Shown piece by piece: positions 1-7,889 of a stretch of DNA of 64,000 bases. The stretch lies in the NCBI RefSeq assembly GCF_035556095.1, contig NZ_DATMFT010000005.1, positions 124,001 to 188,000 on the forward strand, in the 5' to 3' direction. This stretch comes from Parapedobacter sp035556095 (GTDB lineage Bacteria; Bacteroidota; Bacteroidia; Sphingobacteriales; Sphingobacteriaceae). Within the stretch, counting starts at the first letter, position 1; the number at the start of each line of letters is the position of its first letter. Position numbers and translations under genes: made by a program. Below the pieces are notes generated by a model. It ran no database searches and was not told the DNA's origin. It was given only the letters and a program-made list of their open reading frames with translations.

Positions 1-166
1 TCCCTTTTTTATTCCCCTGTAACTTATTGTTATTCTGACATATAAGAGCATACCCTAAGCATCCCCGAGTATCCCCCTGAGCGTTAGGCGAGATGCGTAA
101 CAAAATAAACCAATTTCAAATCAGGAAATAGTTGTACATTCAAAGGGTACAAATACCCTACTCGCT
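1..166. other. Intergenic leader at window edge
   Basis: No coding region is supported here. It is AT-rich, with a short hairpin (GGGTA / TACCC) about 25 bases before the DUF1801 start codon and two copies of ATCCCC near 61-76. It probably carries the promoter of the next gene, but no clear TANNTTTG element was seen. Confidence 0.4.
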
Positions 167-520
167 ATGAATAAATTAAGCAACGTCGATGAATACATCA
201 ACAGTTTCCCACAAGGAATCAAAGTGATATTGGAGCAAATCCGGCAGACCATCAGGCAAAAGTCTCCCGATGCTGTTGAATCCATCAGCTACGGCATGCC
301 TACTTACAAGCTAAACGGCAAACCGCTGGTCTATTTTGCAGGTTACAAAAACCACATCGGATTTTATGCCACGCCAACGGGGCATTCCGAATTTGCAGAG
401 GAGTTAGCAACATACAAACAAGGCAAAGGGTCGGTGCAGTTTCCCTTGAATAACCCCATGCCGCTGGATTTAATTAGCAGGATCGTCGCATTTCGCGTGA
501 GGGAGACCTTGGAAAAATAA
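167..520 (+). CDS. DUF1801 domain protein (YdhG-like)
   Basis: A 117-residue cytosolic protein with no signal peptide or membrane segment. The sequence runs from an N-terminal DEYINSFP segment through a central SYGMPTYKLNGKP segment to GFYATPTGHSEF and a lysine/glycine-rich stretch (KQGKGSVQFPLN), which is the layout of the small DUF1801 family. The family has been linked loosely to iron chaperone function in Bacillus, but no biochemical role can be read from this sequence. Length is normal for the family. The ATG at 167 is the only good start, and a GNAT gene relic begins 9 bases after its stop. Confidence 0.85.
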   Translation: MNKLSNVDEYINSFPQGIKVILEQIRQTIRQKSPDAVESISYGMPTYKLNGKPLVYFAGYKNHIGFYATPTGHSEFAEELATYKQGKGSVQFPLNNPMPLDLISRIVAFRVRETLEK

Positions 521-529
521 AATACACAC

Positions 530-616
530 ATGATCAGTATCCAACGCACCGATTCTAACCATCCGGATTTCATTAAATTAGTAGCCGCCTTAAATGCCGA
601 TCTTGGTGCTTTTTAA
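530..616 (+). pseudogene. N-terminal relic of a GNAT N-acetyltransferase
   Basis: An open frame of 28 codons starts with ATG at 530 and stops at 614-616. Its translation opens MISIQRTDSNHPDFIKLV and continues AALNADLGAF. This resembles the first strand and helix of a Bacteroidota GNAT acetyltransferase family, whose full proteins are around 150 residues. The acetyl-CoA binding motif and the rest of the fold are missing, and the phosphotriesterase gene starts 11 bases later. I read it as the stump left when a deletion joined the two regions. The family assignment rests on a short stretch, so it is moderate. Confidence 0.5.
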
Positions 617-627
617 ATTTTTTTTAA

Positions 628-1650
628 ATGAATCGAAAAGATTTTCTCCGTTCTACCCTGTTCCTATGTACGCCAGTAATCATTCCGTTTGGTAGCAAGG
701 GCGTACCTGATTTCGAAGATGGTTATGTTATGACTGTCAATGGCCCCGTGTCAACACGGGATATCGGGTTCACCCTTTCACATGAACACATCATGGTAGA
801 CTTTATTGGGGCTGATGAGGTAACACCTGCCCGCTACGATACCGATGATGTATTTGTTAAATCACTACCACACCTAAAACAGGCGGGTGAACTGGGGTGC
901 AAGACGTTGGTAGAATGTACACCTGCATGGTTGGGCCGCGATGTACTGTTAATGCGGCGACTCGCTATCGCAAGCGGCCTCCATATCATCACCAACACGG
1001 GATATTATGGCGCTTCTGCAGAAAAGTTTCTACCGATACATGCTCACAGTGAATCTGCTGAACAACTCGCCGCGCGTTGGATAGGAGAATGGAAAGACGG
1101 AATCGACGGCTCTGGCATCAAACCTGGTTTCATTAAAATAGGTGTCGATGGTTATCCGCTTTCCGCCGTACAACGCAAATTGGTAGCGGCCGCTGCGCTG
1201 ACCCACCTGGAAACCGGTTTAACCATCGGCATTCACACCGGTAGCGGAGCGGCAGCACAAGAGGAGCTAAACATCCTCAAAAACATGGGGGTAGCACCCG
1301 AAGCTTGGATCTGGATTCATGCTCAAAATGAGTTGAATAGTGCCACACATATCAACATGGCTAAAGAAGGTGCATGGGTATCGTTTGATGGATTAAGTGA
1401 CCAATCCGTCGATACCTATATCCAATTCCTTACCAATATGAAAACCGCAAACATGCTGCACAAGGTATTGGTTTCGCATGATGCTGGATGGTACCATGTG
1501 GGTGAGCCAGATGGAGGGAATTACCGTCCGTATCATACTGTCTTTACAGCACTTATTCCAGCATTGAGGAAAAGTGGATTCTCAGATGCCGAGATCAACC
1601 TGATATTTATAAAAAATCCTGCCCATGCATTGGCTGTAAGGATACGGTAG
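628..1650 (+). CDS. Phosphotriesterase-family metal-dependent hydrolase
   Basis: A 340-residue amidohydrolase-superfamily protein of the phosphotriesterase (PTE/PHP) family. The expected binuclear metal site is all visible: HxH at H52 and H54 (SHEHIMVD), the lysine to be carbamylated at K170 (FIKIGVDG), H203 (GIHTGSG), H231 (WIHAQNE) and D285 (VSHDAGWY). The start MNRKDFLRSTLFL looks like a short export signal, so the enzyme may be periplasmic. Members hydrolyse phosphotriesters, lactones or other esters, and the substrate here is unknown. It converges on the LytTR regulator gene with only 19 bases between them. ATG 628 directly follows an A/T-rich run and the GNAT relic. Confidence 0.9.
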   Translation: MNRKDFLRSTLFLCTPVIIPFGSKGVPDFEDGYVMTVNGPVSTRDIGFTLSHEHIMVDFIGADEVTPARYDTDDVFVKSLPHLKQAGELGCKTLVECTPAWLGRDVLLMRRLAIASGLHIITNTGYYGASAEKFLPIHAHSESAEQLAARWIGEWKDGIDGSGIKPGFIKIGVDGYPLSAVQRKLVAAAALTHLETGLTIGIHTGSGAAAQEELNILKNMGVAPEAWIWIHAQNELNSATHINMAKEGAWVSFDGLSDQSVDTYIQFLTNMKTANMLHKVLVSHDAGWYHVGEPDGGNYRPYHTVFTALIPALRKSGFSDAEINLIFIKNPAHALAVRIR

Positions 1651-1669
1651 CACAGTATAGTCTATTGCT

Positions 1670-2455
1670 TCAATCGCTCTTTAAACTCCGCCTTGAATTT
1701 GTCAAATTAGCTTGCTGCAAGGCTTGTTTTACAGTGTCCTTGTTGGGCTTGGATATGGGTATTTTTTCACCAGATAGTAACAATAGAATACCACCGTCTT
1801 CTTTTAACCAGCTTTTTACATATTTCGGATTTACTAAATGACTTTGGTGGGTTCTTAAAAATCCGTTGGGGCACAGTAAGTCTGCATATTCTTTAAGTGA
1901 TTTGGAAACCATTATTTTTTCACTACTCGAAAGGAAGAAATGGGTATACGTATTGTCTGCTTCGCAACGTATAATTTCTGATAAAGCAACATACCTTATT
2001 TCGCCTTGCATCTGTAGGGCGATTTTGTTCACATTCGTTTCAGGCTTTCTGAGTTGTTGCAGTAAAAAATCGAGCTGCGAGGTTTGCGTTTGTGCGGCCA
2101 ATTTATGCTCGGCTTTATTTACCGCATTCATCAATTCTTCAATATCGATAGGTTTTAAAAGATAATCCAAGGCGGCAAATTTTACAGCTTGTATTCCGTA
2201 TTGGTCGTAAGCGGTCACAAAAATAACTTCAAAATCACGCGATGGCAACAGTCTTAGTACATCAAAACCCGTTTTATCGCCCATTTGAATATCCAAGAAC
2301 ACCAAATTGGGCAAATATTTTTCAATGGCATCAACCGCATCACCTACACGTTGTGCCGTGGCGATTATCGTTACCTGCGGACAGTGCTTTGCCAACAATG
2401 TCCGTAGGTTCTCCAAGTTGGAAATTTCGTCATCGATTAAAACTGCTCTCATCAT
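1670..2455 (-). CDS. LytTR-family response regulator
   Basis: A 261-residue two-component response regulator. The receiver domain (about 1-120) has acidic D8/D9, the phospho-acceptor D55 (VFLDIQMGDKTG), T81 and K101 (LLKPID). A LytTR DNA-binding domain follows (about 143-245), with the usual RCEADNTYTHF and RTHQSHLVNP segments. It lies directly after its histidine kinase: the kinase stop TAA and this ATG are separated by one base, so translation is probably coupled. A second ATG lies one codon further in. Its target genes cannot be read from the sequence. Confidence 0.95.
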   Translation of the reverse strand: MMRAVLIDDEISNLENLRTLLAKHCPQVTIIATAQRVGDAVDAIEKYLPNLVFLDIQMGDKTGFDVLRLLPSRDFEVIFVTAYDQYGIQAVKFAALDYLLKPIDIEELMNAVNKAEHKLAAQTQTSQLDFLLQQLRKPETNVNKIALQMQGEIRYVALSEIIRCEADNTYTHFFLSSSEKIMVSKSLKEYADLLCPNGFLRTHQSHLVNPKYVKSWLKEDGGILLLLSGEKIPISKPNKDTVKQALQQANLTNSRRSLKSD

Positions 2456-2456
2456 A

Positions 2457-4100
2457 TTATAGCCAATCCGTTAATGTTAAACCTATTTTAGTGCCATTAG
2501 TGGTTGATTGCATAGCTAAGATAAAGCGATTTTCTTTATAAATCCGATTTAATAGCGCTATTCTACTGCTACTCAATTGCATACCTAAGCCATTGTGCTT
2601 CTTTTCCGTGTCAAATCCATTGCCATTATCGGCAACAGTCAATACCAAATCATTTGCTTGCTTCATAAATTCAATCGTAATTTTTCCGGCGGTAGCTTGT
2701 TGCGATATGCCGTGTTTCACCGCATTTTCTACAAAAGGCTGTAACAGCATACTTGGTATTTCTATGTTCGCTAAATCCAGGTCTTCGGATGGATTGATTT
2801 CGTACTGAAAGCCAAACCGCAATTGTTCCATTTGTAAGTAATCGTCCAATAAGGTCTTTTCTTGTGATAAACTAATCAGTTCTTTGTCATCCAATACGTT
2901 GCGCGTTAACCGGGCAAATTTAGCAAGGTATTTATTCGCACGGTCTGTTTCGTTTTTATTCATCAGATTTTGAATGCCGGAGAGCGCATTGAACAGAAAA
3001 TGAGGGTTTAATTGGGAGCGAATGGAGTTAAGCTGAAGCTTTGCCGCGTTTTTCTGCTGCTCTTGTTCTGCCAATTTTTTCTTGTTTCTTTTTCTGGTAA
3101 AGTAGAGGATAACAAGAAAAACCAACCCGAGAAAAAATGCGATGATAAGGATATATATAAAAGCTTCTTTTTTGGTATAACTTTCTTGATCTAAAGTGAT
3201 AGCGAGCGTATATCTGGCCGTATATTTTTCTATTTCTTGTGGTGAAATATCATACTTGAAAACATCATTATCAAGGGAAATATCCCATCGAATCATTGGC
3301 TGAATGATAATTTCATAATCTCCCGACTTTTTGAAAATGCTTTTGTCGATCTTTACGTAAGGTGAAAGTTTATCTTCTTCATTAAGGTAGCCACCATATA
3401 GCCATGCAGTAGATTCAAAGATTATTTTACCTGTTTTGTTGTCTTTTATGGAGGTGGAGTAGAGATAGTCGAGATCCGATCTTTCTTTAACAATGGTCAG
3501 TTCGTCATCTTTTTCAGCGAAAGTAAGGTCGATTCTTTCTTTCGGATTGACTATATGGCTATAGTCAACGCCTCTTTCAGTTGCAAAACGCTTTGCTAAG
3601 ACTTCGATTTTTGCGCTCGGAATAGGCTTCCCGTAAAACACACTTTTGTAAACATCCTGCGGTCTTTTGATGTCATACGTTAGTATGGTAATGGTTTTGC
3701 CTTTTATAGGGAAGGTACCAAGTGATGTGGAATCGCGTACTTCGTCTTTCCATTCATGATCTTTCCTGATGACATCTTGTAGTTGCTCTTTATTGATCGG
3801 CTTGTTTACTACTAAGGGTTTGTTATCCTCCAAGATCGTGTACCGAAAGTTCTCCGGATTCTCTGTCTTTTGAAAATACATTTGGACACTTACATGGTTG
3901 ACTTCCGGCAAATAATTAAAAGAGGTGTTGGGTTGATTGGGAAATTTATTGGCATAATAGACATTTTTGGCAGCACTATCAACATGCATGTTTAATCGTC
4001 CTCCGGCAGCGTAATTGACATAGGGGCTGACGCCTTTTTGCGCATTTACCATTGGTACCGTGATAATGAAACTAAGAACTGTAACGGCTAGTTTTTTCAT
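2457..4100 (-). CDS. LytS-type sensor histidine kinase
   Basis: A 547-residue inner-membrane kinase. Residues 1-20 are a signal peptide, 21-310 form an extracytoplasmic sensor region with no domain I recognise, and 313-335 are a membrane helix. A short basic/coiled linker leads to the His_kinase domain (PF06580 type), with phospho-acceptor H367 in QLNPHFLFN, an N-box near 452-465 (LLQPFVENAVKHG) and a G-box at 491-497 (DNGNGFD). The sensor has no beta-propeller repeats, unlike hybrid PUL sensors. It forms an operon with the downstream LytTR regulator. The upstream region is divergent from the HU-like gene, 216 bases away. Confidence 0.93.
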   Translation of the reverse strand: MKKLAVTVLSFIITVPMVNAQKGVSPYVNYAAGGRLNMHVDSAAKNVYYANKFPNQPNTSFNYLPEVNHVSVQMYFQKTENPENFRYTILEDNKPLVVNKPINKEQLQDVIRKDHEWKDEVRDSTSLGTFPIKGKTITILTYDIKRPQDVYKSVFYGKPIPSAKIEVLAKRFATERGVDYSHIVNPKERIDLTFAEKDDELTIVKERSDLDYLYSTSIKDNKTGKIIFESTAWLYGGYLNEEDKLSPYVKIDKSIFKKSGDYEIIIQPMIRWDISLDNDVFKYDISPQEIEKYTARYTLAITLDQESYTKKEAFIYILIIAFFLGLVFLVILYFTRKRNKKKLAEQEQQKNAAKLQLNSIRSQLNPHFLFNALSGIQNLMNKNETDRANKYLAKFARLTRNVLDDKELISLSQEKTLLDDYLQMEQLRFGFQYEINPSEDLDLANIEIPSMLLQPFVENAVKHGISQQATAGKITIEFMKQANDLVLTVADNGNGFDTEKKHNGLGMQLSSSRIALLNRIYKENRFILAMQSTTNGTKIGLTLTDWL

Positions 4101-4316
4101 GGTGTTTTAGTTTAATTTTCATCAAACTTGTCACAATAATAGGAAAACTAAAACCATAAAACAGTAATCGTAGTGTTTGAAATAGTAAATGTATTGTTCT
4201 GTACAGTATTTGAATAGTGCTATGAGAGGAGCCGATCAGTATCCATGATGTGGCGAGGGTAGCCAGCATACTTTAAAAATATTTCCTATCTTTCGGAATC
4301 AAAAAACACCACACCT

Positions 4317-4694
4317 ATGGCTGTAAAATACGTTACTGTACAACAACATGATTTCAGGAACCCGGATAAACCACGCTATATCGCGCAATGCAAAAGCCGG
4401 GGCCACGTAGACGTCCGCGACATCAGTCGGGACTTATCCCACGCATCTACGCTGAATGCGGCCGATATCGTGGCCGTAATCGAAGGGCTGATCCACACGA
4501 TAGGTCACGCCCTGTCCGATGGTTATATTGTCAAGCTGGGCGACTTCGGCTCGTTCTACCTCGCGCTGGAAGCCGATTCGAAAAACACACCGAAAGAGGT
4601 GAATGCCCATAGCATAAAAGGATGCAAAGTTTACTTCCGCGCGGGAAAAGAACTGGTGCGAACACTGGCGGAAACCAGCTTCTCGACCAAGTGA
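4317..4694 (+). CDS. HU-like DNA-binding protein (HU-HIG type)
   Basis: A 125-residue protein of the HU/IHF-related family common in Bacteroidota. The start MAVKYVTVQQ is typical of the HU-related group, followed by an alpha-helical dimerisation part and the beta-arm region around GYIVKLGDFGSFYL. It has no transmembrane segment. The role is presumed to be nucleoid binding, but the in vivo partner is unknown. It is a single-gene unit followed by two consecutive hairpins. A weak -7-like element TATCTTTC lies at 4287-4294. Confidence 0.88.
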   Translation: MAVKYVTVQQHDFRNPDKPRYIAQCKSRGHVDVRDISRDLSHASTLNAADIVAVIEGLIHTIGHALSDGYIVKLGDFGSFYLALEADSKNTPKEVNAHSIKGCKVYFRAGKELVRTLAETSFSTK

Positions 4695-4710
4695 CCGAAG
4701 TCGGTATCAG

Positions 4711-4750
4711 AAAAGGCGGGCGGCTTTAAATTGATAGCTGCCCGCCTTTT
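4711..4750 (+). terminator. Rho-independent terminator after HU-like gene
   Basis: Perfect 11-bp stem: AAAAGGCGGGC (4711-4721) pairs with GCCCGCCTTTT (4740-4750), and the loop side adds three more pairs. A-rich on one side and T-rich on the other, it could work in both directions. Confidence 0.85.
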
Positions 4751-4756
4751 AGGTAG

Positions 4757-4794
4757 AAGCCGCGCGCCTTTTAGTCAAAAGGCCGGCGGCTTTT
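4757..4794. terminator. Second hairpin with T-run
   Basis: Arms AAGCCGCGCGCCTTTT (4757-4772) and AAAAGGCCGGCGGCTT (4777-4792) pair over 14 of 16 positions around an AGTC loop, and the right arm ends in TTTT. It begins six bases after the first terminator hairpin. Confidence 0.7.
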
Positions 4795-5074
4795 ATGTGA
4801 CCCATCGTAGTCTTTTTCCCTTTAGCATGAGGTGAGATACTGTCCGATATGGAACAGCTGGTGTTCGATATCGAACACTTGCTTGCATCTAAATCAATGC
4901 AAGATATTAATAATAAGCAACTTATTTGTTTGGCTTGATAACTGTAACATCTCCTTGCGGAAAGAATAAAACGGAACACGGAAAATGCAGATTAAACGGA
5001 AGGACACTGATAAATCCGTGGTATCTGTGTTCAACTGGCCGGAAAAGTTGGCTGGTGCGTTATGGAGAAAAAAG

Positions 5075-7468
5075 ATGAAAACGACACTACGCTATTTATG
5101 GAAAAATAGGCTGTTCACCCTCTTGAATGTGTTCGGGCTTGCCGTTGGTATAAGTGCCTGTTGGTTAATCTTCGTTATCGTTGATTATGAAAGTAGGTTC
5201 AATAAAAAGATCCCCGACGGCGACCGCGTATTCCAAATAACGAGTTATATTGCCGGCGTCCCCCGTCCGATAGTTGAATTTGTTGAACAGGACATCCCCG
5301 GCGTCGAATTGGTCGTACCGATTCACGTCCGTTCGATGCTCAGTGGGAAAGGCGGTGTTCAGAATGCGCCATTCATTGATGAGCCGAAAAAGCAAATTGC
5401 GACAACCAGCGGTTATTTCGACCTCGTGCCTTATCGATGGTTATCGGGAAACAAATCAACGGCACTGGATGCACCAAATAAAGTGGTACTGACCCAACGT
5501 CGAGCAAATCAATATTTCCCCGGAATGTCCCCACAGGACATCCATGGCCGAACCATCGTTTACAACGATTCCATTCCATATGTCGTATCCGGTATTGTCG
5601 CCGAACTTCCCTTTGAAAGCAGTTTTGAATGGCAGGAATTTTTTCAAGTGGAATTTAGCAAAGATTACTGGCTTGCAGACTCCTGGAATGTCATCGATGT
5701 GCGGGAACAATTATACGTGAAGCTAGCACATGGGGTCTCTGCCGAACGGGTTACCGGACAGCTCAATGCCATCAATAATGCTCGCAATAAAGCGGATTTT
5801 GCCAAATATGAATCGTCATTTAGCTACCGGCTTCTACCTTTATCGGAAGTTCATTATGCAGCTAATTTGGGCGGAATAAGGCATCGGACTGTGGATCGGG
5901 AGGTCTTATACGGGCTTATGGGGATTGCAGCGTTCTTAATTCTACTTGCTGTAATTAATTACATCAATCTTAGCACTGCACAGCTCCCACAGCGGGCGTT
6001 GGAAATCGGCATCCGAAAAACATTGGGAAGCAACCCCCGCCAATTAATCGTCCGATTTATGGCCGAGACACTCGCTATCGCATTTGTTGCGGTTTTATTT
6101 TCTATCGCCCTTTCCGAAGTGTTTTCCTACCTGTTGGCTGATTTTATACCTCCAGACCTTGATGTGTATGATCATATCGGAATAAAGGTACTTTCGCTAA
6201 CTGCCCTAATTTTTGTGATCACGCTGATTGCAGGCGTCTATCCTGCATGGCTAATTACACGGGTTCGCACCGTGAATGTCTTGAAACGAAAGACAGGGAG
6301 CGCTATCGGCGGGGTTCAGGTGAGTTTCCGAAAGGCCCTCGTTGCTTTCCAGTTCGTAATCGCAATGGTATTCATCAGTTGTTCGATCATTATCGGCCAG
6401 CAGCTGCGATTCGCGCTGACAAAAGACTTGGGATTCGACTATAATGTGGTGCTATCGGTAAATATTCCCGAACGTATTCATCAAAAACATGGAAATGAGA
6501 ACAACTCCCTAAACCTGAAACGGTCGTTGGAGCAGTATCCGGAGATAGCATCCGTATCCTTGGGCGATCTACCCATGGACGAGATGTTGGGTCATACCCA
6601 TTTCTTCCATCAAAATGACACGGGGATGGTCGAAGTTCTTGCAGGAGGAAAGTATATCGATGAAGACTACCTCCATGTCTTTGGCTTGGAGGTAGTGGCC
6701 GGGAGAAACATAGACTTATCAAAAGGTACGCCGGAATACATCCTAAATGAGGCTGCTGTCGAGGCCTTTGGATTTTCTTCTCCAAACGACGCCGTGGGTA
6801 AAATGCTTGTTAGCGGCTCCAGTGCAGAACCCCTCCCTATTGCTGGCGTTGTACGCGATTTCCATCAACAAGATTTCAAGAATGAGATCAGTCCACTCGT
6901 TTTGATGTTTGGATACTATAGCCAACGGGATATCCATATCAAACTGGAGCGAGCAGTTTCAAACGGATGGCAACAAGCCATCGCCAAAATAGAAACGGAA
7001 TGGAACAGGTTTTATCCTGAAGCAACCTTTGATTTTCGTTTTTATGATGATGTCATCGCGGAATTGTATCGTAAAGAGCGCCAAACGTCAACGCTAATTG
7101 GCACTGCGACAGGGATCACTATATTCATCAGTTGCCTAGGCCTGTTCGGCTTGGCAACACTCACTGCTTCCCAACGCACTAAGGAAATTGGCATCCGAAA
7201 AGTACTTGGTGCGTCCGTTTCAGGAATCGTGGCGCTGCTCTCCAAAGATTTTGTGAAGCTGGTGCTGATTGCTATCGCCATTGCCTCCCCCATTGTGTGG
7301 TGGGCCATGAACAAATGGCTGGAAGATTTCGCTTACCGCATCGAGATACAATGGTGGATGTTTGCTGTAGCCGGACTCGTGGCGGTAGCGATTGCGCTAC
7401 TTACGGTAAGTTGGCAGGCGGTACGGGCGGCATTGGCCAAACCGGTTGACTCGCTGAGGGATGAGTGA
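5075..7468 (+). CDS. ABC transporter permease, MacB/FtsX type
   Basis: A large inner-membrane permease (797 residues from ATG 5075). It has two halves, each with a large periplasmic MacB-like domain and an FtsX domain. The first membrane helix is at about 17-37 (LLNVFGLAVGISACWLIF). The two FtsX cores carry the repeated motif GIRKTLGSNPRQL and GIRKVLGASVSGI. I chose ATG 5075 because a GGAG lies seven bases upstream and MKTTLRYLWKNRLF matches the family N-terminus. An in-frame ATG at 4985 would add 30 residues. No ATPase gene is adjacent. Bacteroidota carry many such orphan permeases, often near two-component genes. Confidence 0.9.
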   Translation: MKTTLRYLWKNRLFTLLNVFGLAVGISACWLIFVIVDYESRFNKKIPDGDRVFQITSYIAGVPRPIVEFVEQDIPGVELVVPIHVRSMLSGKGGVQNAPFIDEPKKQIATTSGYFDLVPYRWLSGNKSTALDAPNKVVLTQRRANQYFPGMSPQDIHGRTIVYNDSIPYVVSGIVAELPFESSFEWQEFFQVEFSKDYWLADSWNVIDVREQLYVKLAHGVSAERVTGQLNAINNARNKADFAKYESSFSYRLLPLSEVHYAANLGGIRHRTVDREVLYGLMGIAAFLILLAVINYINLSTAQLPQRALEIGIRKTLGSNPRQLIVRFMAETLAIAFVAVLFSIALSEVFSYLLADFIPPDLDVYDHIGIKVLSLTALIFVITLIAGVYPAWLITRVRTVNVLKRKTGSAIGGVQVSFRKALVAFQFVIAMVFISCSIIIGQQLRFALTKDLGFDYNVVLSVNIPERIHQKHGNENNSLNLKRSLEQYPEIASVSLGDLPMDEMLGHTHFFHQNDTGMVEVLAGGKYIDEDYLHVFGLEVVAGRNIDLSKGTPEYILNEAAVEAFGFSSPNDAVGKMLVSGSSAEPLPIAGVVRDFHQQDFKNEISPLVLMFGYYSQRDIHIKLERAVSNGWQQAIAKIETEWNRFYPEATFDFRFYDDVIAELYRKERQTSTLIGTATGITIFISCLGLFGLATLTASQRTKEIGIRKVLGASVSGIVALLSKDFVKLVLIAIAIASPIVWWAMNKWLEDFAYRIEIQWWMFAVAGLVAVAIALLTVSWQAVRAALAKPVDSLRDE

Positions 7469-7519
7469 TTGTTGGAATAAGGTAAAGTGGTAAAAACAAT
7501 AAGACCCGATTGCCCTGAT

Positions 7520-7675
7520 TACCGCATGCCCCTGTTTGGCCAATTCCAAAGCGCCTACTTTTCCAATACCCGAGGTAGACCCTGTAATCAAAATTCTTTT
7601 TCTTGCTGCTATCATGGTCCTTAAAATTATCGGGGTGCTACCCGGTGGGTTATCCAACGACGTTTCAGTAGTCAT
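7520..7675 (-). pseudogene. N-terminal relic of a short-chain dehydrogenase
   Basis: On the minus strand an open frame reads ...MIAARKRILITGSTSGIG and then KVGALELAKQGHAV. This is the NAD(P)-binding start of an SDR, with glycine motif TGSTSGIG. The similarity ends near 7520, and the frame continues as unrelated sequence into the 3' end of the permease gene. A full SDR needs about 250-300 residues, so the catalytic YxxxK is absent. The likely original start is the ATG at 7615. I read this as a 3'-truncated gene left by a deletion. Confidence 0.7.
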
Positions 7676-7889
7676 CGGGCTTGGACTGACGGGTTAATAT
7701 GGTACAAAGATTGGTATTTCGTCTGTAGTTTGCAATGCGAACGGTTAGCAATAAATAACCGGAAAATATTCTCGCCCGAGTCCAGCACGATATTGTCCAA
7801 CGACGTAAATAAACCTCATCAGGAACGGCTACTCTTTACCAAATCATGACAGCTTATTCGCCTCGATTACGTAAGCTTGCCGTGAAGCT

